Part shown: in pieces, positions 10,711 through 19,384 of the stretch
Layout: each line of letters opens with the position of its first letter
How positions within the stretch are numbered: position 1 is the stretch's first letter
Assembly: GCF_003674065.1 (NCBI RefSeq)
Contig: NZ_RDBE01000006.1
Span: 640,908 to 704,907 of the forward strand
Length of the DNA stretch: 64,000 nt
Direction: 5' to 3'
Source of the DNA: Nocardioides mangrovicus
Lineage (GTDB): Bacteria; Actinomycetota; Actinomycetes; Propionibacteriales; Nocardioidaceae
Notes under the pieces: generated by a model
The model's input: the letters and a program-made list of their open reading frames with translations, nothing else
Databases searched by the model: none
Told to the model about the DNA's origin: nothing
Program-made: the position numbers and the translations under genes

Positions 10711-11328
10711 ATGCCGATCGTCACCTGCCACATGTCCATCTCCCTCGACGGCTTCGTCGCGGGACCCGGCCAGTCGCTCGAGCAGGGGCTCGGCCGGCGC
10801 GGCGTCGAGCTGCACCACTGGCACCTGGGCGAGGTCAACGACCCGGTGGACGCCGACTTCGCCGGGCGGATCGTGGCCGACAAGGGCGCCTTCGTGATGG
10901 GCCGGAACATGTACGGCCCCGTGCGCGGCGACTGGGGCGAGGACCAGTGGCGGGGCTGGTGGGGCCCGGAGCCGCCGTACCACGCGCCGGTGTTCGTGCT
11001 CACCCACCACCCGCACGACCCGATCGAGATGGCGGGCGGCACCACGTTCCACTTCGTCACCGAGGGCTTCGACGCCGCCCTGGCTAGGGCGAAGCAGGCC
11101 GCCGGCGACCGTGACGTCGACATCGCCGGCGGCGCGGGCACGGTGCGCCAGGCGCTGCTGGCCGGAGCCGTCGACGAGCTGACGCTGGACGTCGCCCCGG
11201 TGCTGCTGGGCGAGGGCGAGCGGCTCTTCGAGGGCGTCGGCGACGTGCGCCTGGAGCAGCTAGAGGTGGCGGGCTCGTCACAGGTCACCCACATCAGGTA
11301 CGGCGTGCGGGGTCCCGAGCGCGCCTAG
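10711..11328 (+). CDS. Dihydrofolate reductase family / RibD C-terminal domain protein
   Basis: 205 aa. The N-terminus CHMSISLDGFVAGP and the later FVMGRNMYGP, then DVDIAGGAGTVRQALLAGAVDELTL and VAPVLLGEGERLFEG, are hallmarks of the RibD-C/YyaP family, which shares the DHFR fold and binds NADPH. It is probably a reductase of unknown substrate, not the essential folate enzyme. The ATG at 10711 (GGAG just upstream) was preferred to a GTG-type start ~60 bp earlier, which would add a proline-rich leader. Its TAG stop overlaps the -10 box of the next gene. Confidence 0.85.
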   Translation: MPIVTCHMSISLDGFVAGPGQSLEQGLGRRGVELHHWHLGEVNDPVDADFAGRIVADKGAFVMGRNMYGPVRGDWGEDQWRGWWGPEPPYHAPVFVLTHHPHDPIEMAGGTTFHFVTEGFDAALARAKQAAGDRDVDIAGGAGTVRQALLAGAVDELTLDVAPVLLGEGERLFEGVGDVRLEQLEVAGSSQVTHIRYGVRGPERA

Positions 11329-11331
11329 AGT
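11326..11331 (+). promoter_or_regulatory. Putative -10 box, GntR regulator (leaderless)
   Basis: TAGAGT ends 6 nt before the ATG at 11338. Its first three bases are the TAG stop codon of the preceding gene. No Shine-Dalgarno sequence is present, so transcription is expected to start at about the ATG. Confidence 0.45.
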
Positions 11332-11337
11332 GACCCG

Positions 11338-12153
11338 ATGGCCGCTCACGAGGGCAGCGATCCCGTGCTCTCGCGCGCCGTGGACCTCACCGCCGCGAGC
11401 GCGCAGCCGGCCCACGTGCGGATCGCGGCCTGGCTGGAGGCGCTGATCGCCGACGGCGTGGTGGTGCCCGGCGACCGCCTGCCGAGCGAGATCGAGATGG
11501 CGGCCCGCCTGGGCGTGAGCCGGATGACGCTGCGCCAGGCGCTGGCCGGGGTGGCCACGAAGGGTCTGATCGAGCGCCGCCGGGGCCGGTTCGGCGGCAA
11601 CTTCGTGAGCCGCCCCCGCTACGACTTCGACCTGACGGGCCTGCCGGGCTTCACCGAGCAGATGCGCCGCGCCCACGTCGAGGCGGGCGCCCGGGTGGTG
11701 AGCGCGCGCACCCGGACGCCGAGCGCGGAGGTCCGGCAGGCGCTACGGCTGCGACGGGGCGCGCGCGTGCACGAGGTGGTGCGGGTGCGCTCGGCCAACG
11801 GCCAGCCGATCGCCCTGGAGGAGACCTTCCTGCCCGCCGCGCTGTTCTCCGGCATCCTCAACGCCGACCTGACCGGGTCGTTGTACGCGGTGATGGAGAG
11901 CCGCTACCGTCGCCCGCCGGTCTCGGCCGACGAGGTCGTCGAGCCCGTCAACGCCGGGGAGACCCGGGCCGAGCTGCTCGGCGTCGAGCCCACGACGGCG
12001 CTGCTGCTGCTCACCCGCACCGCCTACGACGTCGCCGGCACGCCGGTGGAGTACTCCCACGACGTCTTCCGCCCCGACCGCACCCGGATCACCCTGCACG
12101 CCCGCGTCGACGCGGCACCGGTGGCCCTCGTCCAGCCCACCCGATCCGTCTAG
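11338..12153 (+). CDS. GntR/HutC-family transcriptional regulator with UTRA domain
   Basis: 271 aa. The winged-helix DNA-binding domain spans residues ~25-90: the ALIADGVVVPGDRLPSEIEMA segment, recognition helix LGVSRMTLRQALAGVATKGL and wing ERRRGRFGGNFV. The C-terminal UTRA ligand-binding domain follows (VHEVVRVRSANGQPIALEETFLP, then TALLLLTRTAYDVAGTPVEYSHDVFRPDRT). It sits directly before a choline-kinase-like gene and a dimethylglycine dehydrogenase-like gene, so it plausibly represses a choline/betaine or related amine pathway and responds to an intermediate. That link rests on position only. Confidence 0.88.
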   Translation: MAAHEGSDPVLSRAVDLTAASAQPAHVRIAAWLEALIADGVVVPGDRLPSEIEMAARLGVSRMTLRQALAGVATKGLIERRRGRFGGNFVSRPRYDFDLTGLPGFTEQMRRAHVEAGARVVSARTRTPSAEVRQALRLRRGARVHEVVRVRSANGQPIALEETFLPAALFSGILNADLTGSLYAVMESRYRRPPVSADEVVEPVNAGETRAELLGVEPTTALLLLTRTAYDVAGTPVEYSHDVFRPDRTRITLHARVDAAPVALVQPTRSV

Positions 12154-12156
12154 ACT
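12151..12156 (+). promoter_or_regulatory. Putative -10 box, phosphotransferase gene (leaderless)
   Basis: TAGACT ends 6 nt before the ATG at 12163 and again begins with the stop codon of the upstream gene. No ribosome-binding site is seen. It suggests that the phosphotransferase-dehydrogenase pair has its own promoter. Confidence 0.45.
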
Positions 12157-12162
12157 TTTGCC

Positions 12163-13083
12163 ATGGCGCCGGCAGCCGAGGAGTCCGCCACCGCGGCCCT
12201 GGACCGCATCGCGCTGCTGGCCGACCCGGCCCGGACCGTCGAGCCGCTCCCCGGCGGGCTGACCAACCTCAACCTGAAGGTGACCACCCAGGCCGGCGTG
12301 TACGTCGCGCGGTTCAGCGACGAGAGCTCAGCGGCCCTGGGCATCGACCGCGACGCCGAGCACGTCAACTCCCTCGCCGCCGAGCGGGCCGGCGTCGGCG
12401 CCCCCGTGCTGGACCACCGGGCCGATCTCGGCGTGCTCGTGATCGGCTTCATCGAGGGACGCACGCTCGGCCCGGCCGACGTCCGGGAGCCGGCGATGGC
12501 GCCGCGGCTGGCGGCCGCGGTGCGGACGCTGCACGAGGGGCCGGCCTTCCGGGGTCGCTTCGACATGGTCGAGCGGCAGGCGGCCTACCTGCGCACCGTC
12601 ACCGAGCGCGGCTACCGGCTGCCCGACGGCTACGCCGACCACGCCGCCACCCTCGCCGAGGTGACGGCGGCGCTGGCGGTCCGCGACGAGGGACTGGTGC
12701 CCTGCCACAACGACCTGCTCGCCGAGAACTTCATCGACGACGGCGAGCGCGTGTGGATCATCGACTACGAGTACTCCGGCATGAACGACGCCTGCTTCGA
12801 GCTGGGCAACATCGGCTACGAGTCCGGGCTCGACCCCGACGGGCTCACCGCGCTGGTCGACGCCTACTACGGCCGGCACCGCCGCAGCCGGGTGGCGCGG
12901 GCACGGCTGCTCGGCGCTGTCGGCCAGTACGGCTGGACGCTGTGGGGCGTCATCCAGCACGAGGTGAGCGCGCTGGACTTCGACTTCTGGGCCTGGTCGC
13001 TGGAGCACTACGAGCGGGCGGTGGCGCTGCTCACCAGCGAGGAGCTCCCCCGGCTGCTCGCCGACGCGCAGGTGGCGGACTGA
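12163..13083 (+). CDS. Phosphotransferase, choline kinase/APH family
   Basis: 306 aa. Kinase-fold motifs: nucleotide-binding strand LPGGLTNLNLKVTTQAGVYVARF; catalytic loop CHNDLLAENFIDD (Brenner motif HxDxxxxN-like); metal-binding WIIDYEYSGMNDACFELGN. This last combination is closer to choline/ethanolamine kinases than to aminoglycoside kinases. Its stop codon overlaps the ATG of the dehydrogenase (TGATG), so the two are translationally coupled. It likely phosphorylates a small hydroxyl-bearing metabolite, perhaps choline-like given the partner gene. Substrate not provable from sequence. Confidence 0.82.
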   Translation: MAPAAEESATAALDRIALLADPARTVEPLPGGLTNLNLKVTTQAGVYVARFSDESSAALGIDRDAEHVNSLAAERAGVGAPVLDHRADLGVLVIGFIEGRTLGPADVREPAMAPRLAAAVRTLHEGPAFRGRFDMVERQAAYLRTVTERGYRLPDGYADHAATLAEVTAALAVRDEGLVPCHNDLLAENFIDDGERVWIIDYEYSGMNDACFELGNIGYESGLDPDGLTALVDAYYGRHRRSRVARARLLGAVGQYGWTLWGVIQHEVSALDFDFWAWSLEHYERAVALLTSEELPRLLADAQVAD

Positions 13084-15512
13084 TGGCCGCGCTCCCCCAG
13101 CGGGCCCGCATCGTCGTCGTGGGCGGCGGCGTCATCGGCACCAGCGTCGCCTACCATCTCACGCAGCTGGGCGAGACCGACGTCGTGCTCCTGGAGCAGG
13201 GCCGGCTCTCCGGCGGCACCACGTGGCACGCCGCGGGGCTGGTCGGCCAGCTGCGCGCCTCGGAGTCGGGCACACGGCTGGTGCAGTACTCCGTGCAGCT
13301 CTACGCCGAGCTCGAGGCGCGGACCGGGCTCTCGGCGGGCTACCGCCAGTGCGGCGGCGTCACGGTCGCGCGCACGCCCGAGCGCATGACCCAGCTGCGG
13401 CGCACCGCGGCCAGCGCCGACGCCTACGGCCTGGAGTGCGAGCTGCTCACCCCCGACGAGGCGGCCCAGCGCTACCCGGTGATGCGCACCGACGACCTGG
13501 TGGGCGCCATCTGGCTCCCCGGCGACGGGAAGGCCAACCCGACCGACCTGACCACGGCGCTGGCCAAGGGCGCCCGCACCGGCGGGGCCCGCATCCACGA
13601 GGGCGTGCGCGTCACCGGCGTCCGCACCGAGCGCGGCCGGGTGACCGGCGTCGTCACCGACCAGGGCGACGTCGAGTGCGAGGTGGTGGTGAACTGCGCC
13701 GGTCAGTGGGCGGCCGCCGTCGGGGCGATGGCCAACGTCACCGTGCCGCTGCACTCGGCCGAGCACTTCTACGTCGTCACCGAGGCGATCGAGGGCGTCC
13801 ACCCCGACCTGCCCGTGCTGCGCGACCCCGACGGCTACACCTACTTCAAGGAGGAGGTCGGCGGCCTGGTCGTGGGCGGCTTCGAGCCGCAGGCCAAGCC
13901 CTGGGTCTCGCCGTACGAGATCCCCTACCCCTTCGAGTTCAGCCTCCTCGGCGAGGACTGGGAGCACTTCTCGATCCTGATGAACAACGCGCTGCTGCGG
14001 ATCCCCGCGCTGGAGACCACCGGCATCCGCAAGTTCTACAACGGCCCCGAGAGCTTCACCCCCGACAACCATTTCCTGCTCGGCCCCGCACCCGGGCTCA
14101 ACGGCTTCTACGTCGGTGCCGGCTTCAACTCCGTCGGCATCGCCTCGGCCGGCGGCGCCGGCCGCGCGCTGGCCGAGTGGGTGGTCGCCGGCGAGCCGAC
14201 CAGCGACCTGCTGGCGGTCGACCTGCGCCGCTTCGCCCGCTTCAACGCCGACGTGCCCTGGCTGCGGGCGCGCGTCGGCGAGGTGCTCGGACTGCACTAC
14301 GAGGTGCCGTGGCCCAACCGCGAGATGACCACCGCGCGGCCGTTCCGCCGCTCCCCCGTGCACCACCTCCACGAGGCCGACCGGGCGGTCTTCGGCAGCC
14401 GGATGGGCTGGGAGCGGGTCAACGTGTTCGCCCCCGAGGGCGAGCAGCCGGTCATCGAGTACGCCTGGGGCAAGCAGAACTGGCTGCCCTGGTCGGCCGC
14501 GGAGCAGACCGCCACCCGCACCGGCGTCTGCGTCTTCGACCAAACGTCGTTCTCCAAGTACCGCGTCAGCGGCCCCGACGCCGTCGCCGCGCTGCAGTGG
14601 CTGTGCACCGCCGACGTCGACGTGCCGGTCGGCCGTGCCGTCTACACCGGCCTGCTCAACGCCCGCGGCACCTACGAGTCCGACCTCACCGTCACCCGCG
14701 TCGCCCCCGAGGAGTTCCTCCTGGTCAGCAGCGCGGCCACCACCGTCCGCGACCTCGACCACCTGCGGCGCCACACCCCGGCCGGGCTCGACGTCCGCTA
14801 CGACGACATCACCACCTCGCTCGCCGTCTTCGGCGTGATGGGTCCGCACGCGCGCGACCTGCTCGCCCGGCTCACCGACGCCGACCTCTCCGACGCGGGC
14901 TTCGCCTTCGGCACCAGCCGCGAGCTCGACCTCGGCCACGCCCGCGTGCGCGCCACCCGGATCACCTACGTCGGCGAGCTCGGCTGGGAGCTGTACGTGC
15001 CCGTCGAGCTGGCCGTCGGGGTCTACCAGGCGTTCACCGCGCACGACGACGTCGTCCGCGGCGGCTACTACGCCATCGAGTCGCTGCGCCTGGAGAAGGG
15101 CTACCGCGCCTTCGGTCGCGAGCTCACCCCGGACTTCTCCCCCGTCGAGGCCGGGCTGCTCTTCGCCTGCAAGCTGCGCACCGACGTCGACTTCCTGGGC
15201 CGCGAGGCCCTGGAGCGGCTGCGGGCCGAGGGCCCGGCTCGGCGGCTGGTGTCCTTCGTCGTCGACGACCCCGAGGCGATGCTGTGGGGCGGCGAGCTGG
15301 TGCTGCTCGATGGCGAGCCGGTCGGCCAGGTCACCTCCGCGGCCTGGGGCGCGACGCTCGGCGCGTGCGTCGGGCTGGCCTACGTGCGCACCCCGGTGGC
15401 CGAGGCCGGCTACACCGTCGACGTGGGCGGCGACGTCCACCCGGTGAGCGTCTCGACCAAGCCGCTCTACGACCCGGCGAGCGAGCGCGTGCGGGGCCCC
15501 GCGAACGGCTAG
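13083..15512 (+). CDS. Dimethylglycine/sarcosine dehydrogenase-like flavoprotein with GcvT domain
   Basis: 809 aa. N-terminal DAO domain (RIVVVGGGVIGTSVAYHLTQ), with TTWHAAGLVGQLR containing the histidine that carries covalent FAD in mammalian dimethylglycine dehydrogenase. A central FAO_M-type region (~380-430) precedes a C-terminal GcvT aminomethyltransferase-like half (~430-800: FDQTSFSKYRVSGPDA, YVGELGWELYVPVELAVGVY, GYRAFGRELTPDFSP). Such proteins demethylate N-methylated glycines and pass the one-carbon unit to tetrahydrofolate. The ATG at 13083 overlaps the kinase stop. With the kinase and GntR genes it suggests a small amine-catabolism operon. Confidence 0.88.
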   Translation: MAALPQRARIVVVGGGVIGTSVAYHLTQLGETDVVLLEQGRLSGGTTWHAAGLVGQLRASESGTRLVQYSVQLYAELEARTGLSAGYRQCGGVTVARTPERMTQLRRTAASADAYGLECELLTPDEAAQRYPVMRTDDLVGAIWLPGDGKANPTDLTTALAKGARTGGARIHEGVRVTGVRTERGRVTGVVTDQGDVECEVVVNCAGQWAAAVGAMANVTVPLHSAEHFYVVTEAIEGVHPDLPVLRDPDGYTYFKEEVGGLVVGGFEPQAKPWVSPYEIPYPFEFSLLGEDWEHFSILMNNALLRIPALETTGIRKFYNGPESFTPDNHFLLGPAPGLNGFYVGAGFNSVGIASAGGAGRALAEWVVAGEPTSDLLAVDLRRFARFNADVPWLRARVGEVLGLHYEVPWPNREMTTARPFRRSPVHHLHEADRAVFGSRMGWERVNVFAPEGEQPVIEYAWGKQNWLPWSAAEQTATRTGVCVFDQTSFSKYRVSGPDAVAALQWLCTADVDVPVGRAVYTGLLNARGTYESDLTVTRVAPEEFLLVSSAATTVRDLDHLRRHTPAGLDVRYDDITTSLAVFGVMGPHARDLLARLTDADLSDAGFAFGTSRELDLGHARVRATRITYVGELGWELYVPVELAVGVYQAFTAHDDVVRGGYYAIESLRLEKGYRAFGRELTPDFSPVEAGLLFACKLRTDVDFLGREALERLRAEGPARRLVSFVVDDPEAMLWGGELVLLDGEPVGQVTSAAWGATLGACVGLAYVRTPVAEAGYTVDVGGDVHPVSVSTKPLYDPASERVRGPANG

Positions 15513-15515
15513 GGT
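15510..15515 (+). promoter_or_regulatory. Putative -10 box before monooxygenase gene
   Basis: TAGGGT begins with the TAG stop codon of the dehydrogenase. The downstream gene at 15542 has a proper AGGAGG ribosome-binding site (15530-15535), so here a leader of roughly 20 nt is expected. Confidence 0.35.
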
Positions 15516-15541
15516 CGCCGTACCCGTCCAGGAGGTCGTCC

Positions 15542-15835
15542 GTGAGTGATCTGCGTGTCATCGCCACCATCCCGATCAAGCCCGAGTCCGTCGAGGAGCT
15601 GCGGCCCGCGCTGATCGCGCTCGCCGAGGGCACCCGCGCGGAGGAGGGGTGCCTCTCCTACGAGCTCTTCGAGTCGGCCGCCGCGCCCGGCGTGTTCGTG
15701 ACGGTGGAGGAGTGGCGCGGCCAGGACGACCTGGACGCCCACATGCAGACCGAGCACGTCGGGGCCGCCCTGGCCGCGGCGGAGGGACACCTGGCCGGCG
15801 ACATCGCCATCCACCCGCTGGTGCCGGTCGGCTGA
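15542..15835 (+). CDS. Antibiotic biosynthesis monooxygenase (ABM/YgiN-like) family protein
   Basis: 97 aa, typical length for a ferredoxin-fold ABM monomer that works as a dimer. Signature parts: LRVIATIPIKPESVEELRPALIALAEGTRAEEGCLSYELFE, then FVTVEEWRGQDDLDAHMQTEHVGAALA. The GTG at 15542 is set by AGGAGG 6 nt upstream. Substrate unknown; members include quinol monooxygenases and haem-degrading enzymes, but no haem-binding hallmark is evident. Confidence 0.85.
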   Translation: MSDLRVIATIPIKPESVEELRPALIALAEGTRAEEGCLSYELFESAAAPGVFVTVEEWRGQDDLDAHMQTEHVGAALAAAEGHLAGDIAIHPLVPVG

Positions 15836-15939
15836 GCATGATTCTTGCCACCGGAAGAGTCTGAGAAAGAATCGGCGAGAACGCTCAGATCCCTTACCTG
15901 GTTGGCGAAAGTGTCGGTCGCCGGTGCTGGAATAGAGCC

Positions 15940-17259
15940 ATGTCCAGCCCGCTACTCACCCTGCTCCAGCGGGTCGACGCGGCCCTGGACGCACACGGGT
16001 CGACACCGGTGTTCGGGCTCGACGAGGAGGAGCTCGCCGAGGCGATGGTGCTGGCCCACCGCGTCGCGACACGGGTCGCCCACACGGAGCTGCGTCTGGC
16101 AGCGCAGGCGGCCACCGGCGACGTCGACGTCAAGACCGCGTGGGTCCGTGGCACCCAGCAGACCCCACGAGCCACGGCCGCCCGCCTCAGCCTGGCCGCG
16201 GCGCTCGACGCACGCGAGCCGCTGCGCGTGGCCATGGCGGGTGGTGAGGTGTCCGAGGCGCAGGCCCGAGTGGTCGTGGCGGCGCTCGACCGGCTTCCCA
16301 CCGACCTCGGCCCCGACGTACTCGCCGCCGCGCAGACGCACCTGATCGGACTCTGCGCCGACCACCACCCCGACGAGCTGCGCCGGCTGGGCCGTCACCT
16401 GCTGCGCGTGGTCGCACCGGACGTCGCCGAAGCGCTCGAGGCCAAGGCCGTGGACGCCGAGTACCGACGGGCCCTGGAGCGAACCCGGCTGGAGGTTCGC
16501 GATCGCGGCGACGGCTCCGTCGAGGGCCGCTTCCTGCTGCCCGCCGCGCACGGCCACATGCTCACCAAGCTGGTCACCGCCTACGGCTCACCGAAGCATC
16601 GCCGCGCCGTCGAAGGAGCCGGCATCAGTCACCGCGAGTCACCTCAGCGCCAGGGCCGAGCGTTCTGCGAGCTCCTCGAGCGCATGTCGGCCGACCACGT
16701 CCCCCACAGCGGCGGCGTCACCGCCCGCGTCGTCGTCGACCTCCGCCTCGACGACCTGACCGCGCGGCTCACCGAGCATGGCGTGGCCACCCTCGACGGC
16801 ATGGTCGAGCTTCCCGCGTGGGAGGCCCGCCGCATGGCGTGCGAGGCCGGCATCATCCCCGCCGTGCTCGGCTCGAAGTCCGAGACCCTCGACCTCGGCC
16901 GGAGCGCCCGCTTTCACAGCCCGGCCCTGCGGCTGATCATCATGCGTCGCGACAAGACCTGCCGCGCCCAGGGCTGCGACTGGCCCGCCTGGATGGGGCA
17001 CATCCACCACCCGATCCCGTGGATCCGTGGCGGCAGGACCGACCTCTCCGGCATGGCCCTCTGCCCCCACCACCACGCCCGCGCCCACGATCCGACCTAC
17101 GAGATGTCCACCGGCAAGAACGGGAAGGTGATCTTCAGGCGGCGTGAGGAGCGAGGTCGGGTGGACAGGAACCGCGACACTCGCGGCGGTACGCCGCACC
17201 CATCGCAACCGATCCAGATCTCTTTCAATGCGGCGAGCAGCAAGGGCGGGCGTTCTTAG
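15940..17259 (+). CDS. DUF222 / 13E12-repeat protein with C-terminal HNH nuclease domain
   Basis: 439 aa. An alpha-helical DUF222 region covers residues ~1-270. The HNH endonuclease core lies near the C-terminus: CRAQGCDWPAWMGHIHHPIPWIRGG and LCPHHHARAHD, with two CxxC-like pairs and the catalytic His. This family is multicopy in actinobacteria (13E12 repeat family in mycobacteria), and its biological role is unresolved; a mobile or selfish nature is often suspected. It sits at the left border of the AT-richer island and its 3' end overlaps a convergent small gene by 35 bp. Confidence 0.85.
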   Translation: MSSPLLTLLQRVDAALDAHGSTPVFGLDEEELAEAMVLAHRVATRVAHTELRLAAQAATGDVDVKTAWVRGTQQTPRATAARLSLAAALDAREPLRVAMAGGEVSEAQARVVVAALDRLPTDLGPDVLAAAQTHLIGLCADHHPDELRRLGRHLLRVVAPDVAEALEAKAVDAEYRRALERTRLEVRDRGDGSVEGRFLLPAAHGHMLTKLVTAYGSPKHRRAVEGAGISHRESPQRQGRAFCELLERMSADHVPHSGGVTARVVVDLRLDDLTARLTEHGVATLDGMVELPAWEARRMACEAGIIPAVLGSKSETLDLGRSARFHSPALRLIIMRRDKTCRAQGCDWPAWMGHIHHPIPWIRGGRTDLSGMALCPHHHARAHDPTYEMSTGKNGKVIFRRREERGRVDRNRDTRGGTPHPSQPIQISFNAASSKGGRS

Positions 17260-17395
17260 CTAGGCGCTCAGCGCGTTGATCCTGTTCCTCAACTTCGCGG
17301 ACTTTGCGCTCGATGGCCGAGTGCCATCGGCTGTGTCTATCGACGTAGTCGGGATCGACTAGAGCTCCGCAAGATAGGCAGGTTCCGGGATTCAT
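17225..17395 (-). CDS. Small zinc-finger-like protein
   Basis: 56 aa starting at the ATG at 17395; an in-frame start at 17533 (102 aa) is possible but adds a low-complexity leader. The core CLSCGALVDPDYVDRHSRWH has a C-x2-C-x11-H-x3-H pattern like a C2H2 zinc finger, followed by a charged helix IERKVREVEEQDQRAERLAK. Short proteins with a CxxCGALV...H..WH core occur in actinophages and genomic islands (recall). It overlaps the 3' end of the DUF222-HNH gene tail-to-tail. Probably nucleic-acid or protein binding; real but uncharacterised. Confidence 0.55.
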   Translation of the reverse strand: MNPGTCLSCGALVDPDYVDRHSRWHSAIERKVREVEEQDQRAERLAKNARPCCSPH

Positions 17396-17608
17396 GATGA
17401 GCTTTCGGCGAGTGCAGTGGCACCGACGACGGTAGGGATCGGCGCCGGCTACCCCAACTTTCGGCCCAGCTCCAGGTGCGGAACCATCGGTCCCCGGCTC
17501 AAGGTTGGACGCAGTTGATGGCTTGGATTTCATGAGCGGGCCTTTTCTCGACCGCCATAGACGCTGGCTCCCGTAGCCTTCCCATGGGTGAACAAGAGGA
17601 GATATCGG

Positions 17609-19114
17609 ATGCGCCTCAACGTTTTCAAGATTCCGGACGAACAAACTGCCCTTCTCCGATCTCGACTGGACGAGGTCGGTCTTACAGTGACTACAGAGGT
17701 GGACCAAGCTGGATGGTCGGGAAAGTTCCTGTTCTCGGATGATCCGCAACCTGGCGCGATCTCCTGGGTTACGACTTTCGCGGACTACCTGAGTGGAAAG
17801 AAGTACTACAACAGGTCCTACTTCGCGGTGTTTCTCCTGAATAATGCCAAGACCTGTTACGCAATTAGCTTTGGCAAAGCGCATTTCTACGTGCGGCCAT
17901 ACTGTGACTACGACTTCGGGATTGAGTTGGCGAAGCGCATCGCCGATGCCGAAGACATTGCCCAGACTGCCGCCAAGCGATTCCAGGGTAAGCAACGCAA
18001 GAGCATTCGGAGCTTCAGCGGGCACGCTCGTTTGAACGTGCCCCCAGGAGAGTCCGTTGACTTCCTCCAGGCCTCAATCATCCCGGCCTCAGCAACCACC
18101 TACGGCAAGACAGGCAAGTTTGGGACTTCCGCGCTGTTGTCACCGGACATCACCCCGGACGGGATCGGACAGTTCCTGACGACGATCGAGGCAGAGCTAG
18201 CCAAGCCGGAACGCTTCAAACTCCCGCGCACTGTCGTCTTGACAGAAAAGGAAGAGGTCGCCAGATTCGATGAGAAGCTCCTCGACGAATTGACAGCGCC
18301 GATCGGCACCAGTGAACTCACAGCCAACACCTTCGAGTTGTTCGGCGTGGACTTCGTTTTCGGCAGCCTCGGAACCTTCCGCCTCCGTTGCGGCCACTAC
18401 AAGGCCGTGGACCTCGAGCAACTCACGATGAAGGACGTCAAGCAGTACATCGCGGATCGCAAGATTCCGCGCGGAAAGCTGCTTCAACTCCGGGTCACCC
18501 GCATCAGCGAGGATGGCCCCGATGTAGTGCAACCGATCAAAGAGGCCGTCGACTTCATCTGCGACGATGACCGCGTCGTCCTGACTGGCGGCAAGTGGTT
18601 GAAGTTCAATCAGGACTACTTGGACTTCCTCAACGAGTCCATCCGCGACATCGCGATTGAAGAGGTGGAGCCGCAGTTCGCCAGGATCACGGTGCGCGAG
18701 GGAGACTTCAATGCCGAGCTCGTCGAGCACGGGTACCAAGTGGCAGACAAAGACTTCGAAATACTTAAGACGAGCGCCGCGACCCCTGTCGAAGCTTGGG
18801 ACCTGTCGAAGGACACCACCGTGTACGCGGTGAAGTTCGGTACCCCGCAGAAGCTCAACTACGTGGTCGACCAAGCGATGAACGTTCTCGAGCTTCTGCA
18901 CAACAAAGCAGGCGTGAAGTCCGTACCTGATTTCGAGCGCTACTGCCTTTGGTTGGGATACCGAGCCAAGAATCTGCCGGACCACCTTGCTGACTCCGGG
19001 TCGATCATCCTTAAGCAAAAGATCGATGCGTGGGCCAGACGTTGTGACGAACTCGGGATTACCCCGGTTGTGAAGCTCAGCCTTGCGGTGAAACCCGAGG
19101 CAGGTGACGCATGA
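17609..19114 (+). CDS. DUF6119 / TIGR04141 sporadically distributed island protein
   Basis: 501 aa. The segments SYFAVFLLNNAKTCYAISFG, FYVRPYCDYDFGIELAKRI and QASIIPASATTYGKTGKFG match my recollection of the TIGR04141 (DUF6119) family, which is patchily distributed in genomic and defence islands; biochemical function is unknown to me. The ATG at 17609 was chosen because AGAGGAG lies ~8 nt upstream; a GTG at 17588 is weaker. Codon usage is visibly less G/C-biased than the flanks (for example ATA, CTT, AAT), in line with horizontal acquisition. Convergent with the restriction-enzyme-like gene that follows. Confidence 0.75.
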   Translation: MRLNVFKIPDEQTALLRSRLDEVGLTVTTEVDQAGWSGKFLFSDDPQPGAISWVTTFADYLSGKKYYNRSYFAVFLLNNAKTCYAISFGKAHFYVRPYCDYDFGIELAKRIADAEDIAQTAAKRFQGKQRKSIRSFSGHARLNVPPGESVDFLQASIIPASATTYGKTGKFGTSALLSPDITPDGIGQFLTTIEAELAKPERFKLPRTVVLTEKEEVARFDEKLLDELTAPIGTSELTANTFELFGVDFVFGSLGTFRLRCGHYKAVDLEQLTMKDVKQYIADRKIPRGKLLQLRVTRISEDGPDVVQPIKEAVDFICDDDRVVLTGGKWLKFNQDYLDFLNESIRDIAIEEVEPQFARITVREGDFNAELVEHGYQVADKDFEILKTSAATPVEAWDLSKDTTVYAVKFGTPQKLNYVVDQAMNVLELLHNKAGVKSVPDFERYCLWLGYRAKNLPDHLADSGSIILKQKIDAWARRCDELGITPVVKLSLAVKPEAGDA

Positions 19115-19130
19115 CGACTTCGCCGGAGCT

Positions 19131-19150
19131 GGCGGTGCGAGTTCACCGCC
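19131..19150. terminator. Hairpin between convergent island genes
   Basis: GGCGGTG (19131-19137) pairs with CACCGCC (19144-19150) around a 6-nt loop, 17 bp after the DUF6119 stop and in the 270-bp convergent gap. No U-run follows, so it is only a candidate terminator. Nothing else of note was seen in the gap. Confidence 0.45.
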
Positions 19151-19384
19151 CCGTGGATTGATGCGGCCGACGGGTAACGACTTCGTAGGGGACGGCGCCT
19201 CATTGGGCTGATCTTGGCGCCCAGCACGCGGCGGAATGACGCGCCTAAATTGCGCCCTTGGCGACCCGAGCGGATACGCGGAGAAGGCTTGAGCCCCGAT
19301 GTTTCCCGCCATGTCCGGCCAATGCCCTGCGAGGCTCTCGATCAGGACCACGGACGGTGCGCGTAGCTCCGCCGGGCCGGACAA

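Noticed and set aside
13008..15440. 810-codon minus-strand open frame antisense to the dehydrogenase
   Set aside because: Composition is typical of an antisense shadow (runs of Val, Gly, Asp, Arg), no motif, while the sense strand has clear DAO and GcvT domains.
17225..18025. 266-codon minus-strand open frame extending into the DUF6119 gene
   Set aside because: Only the last 56 codons (from 17395) look real; the rest is antisense to the DUF6119 coding sequence.
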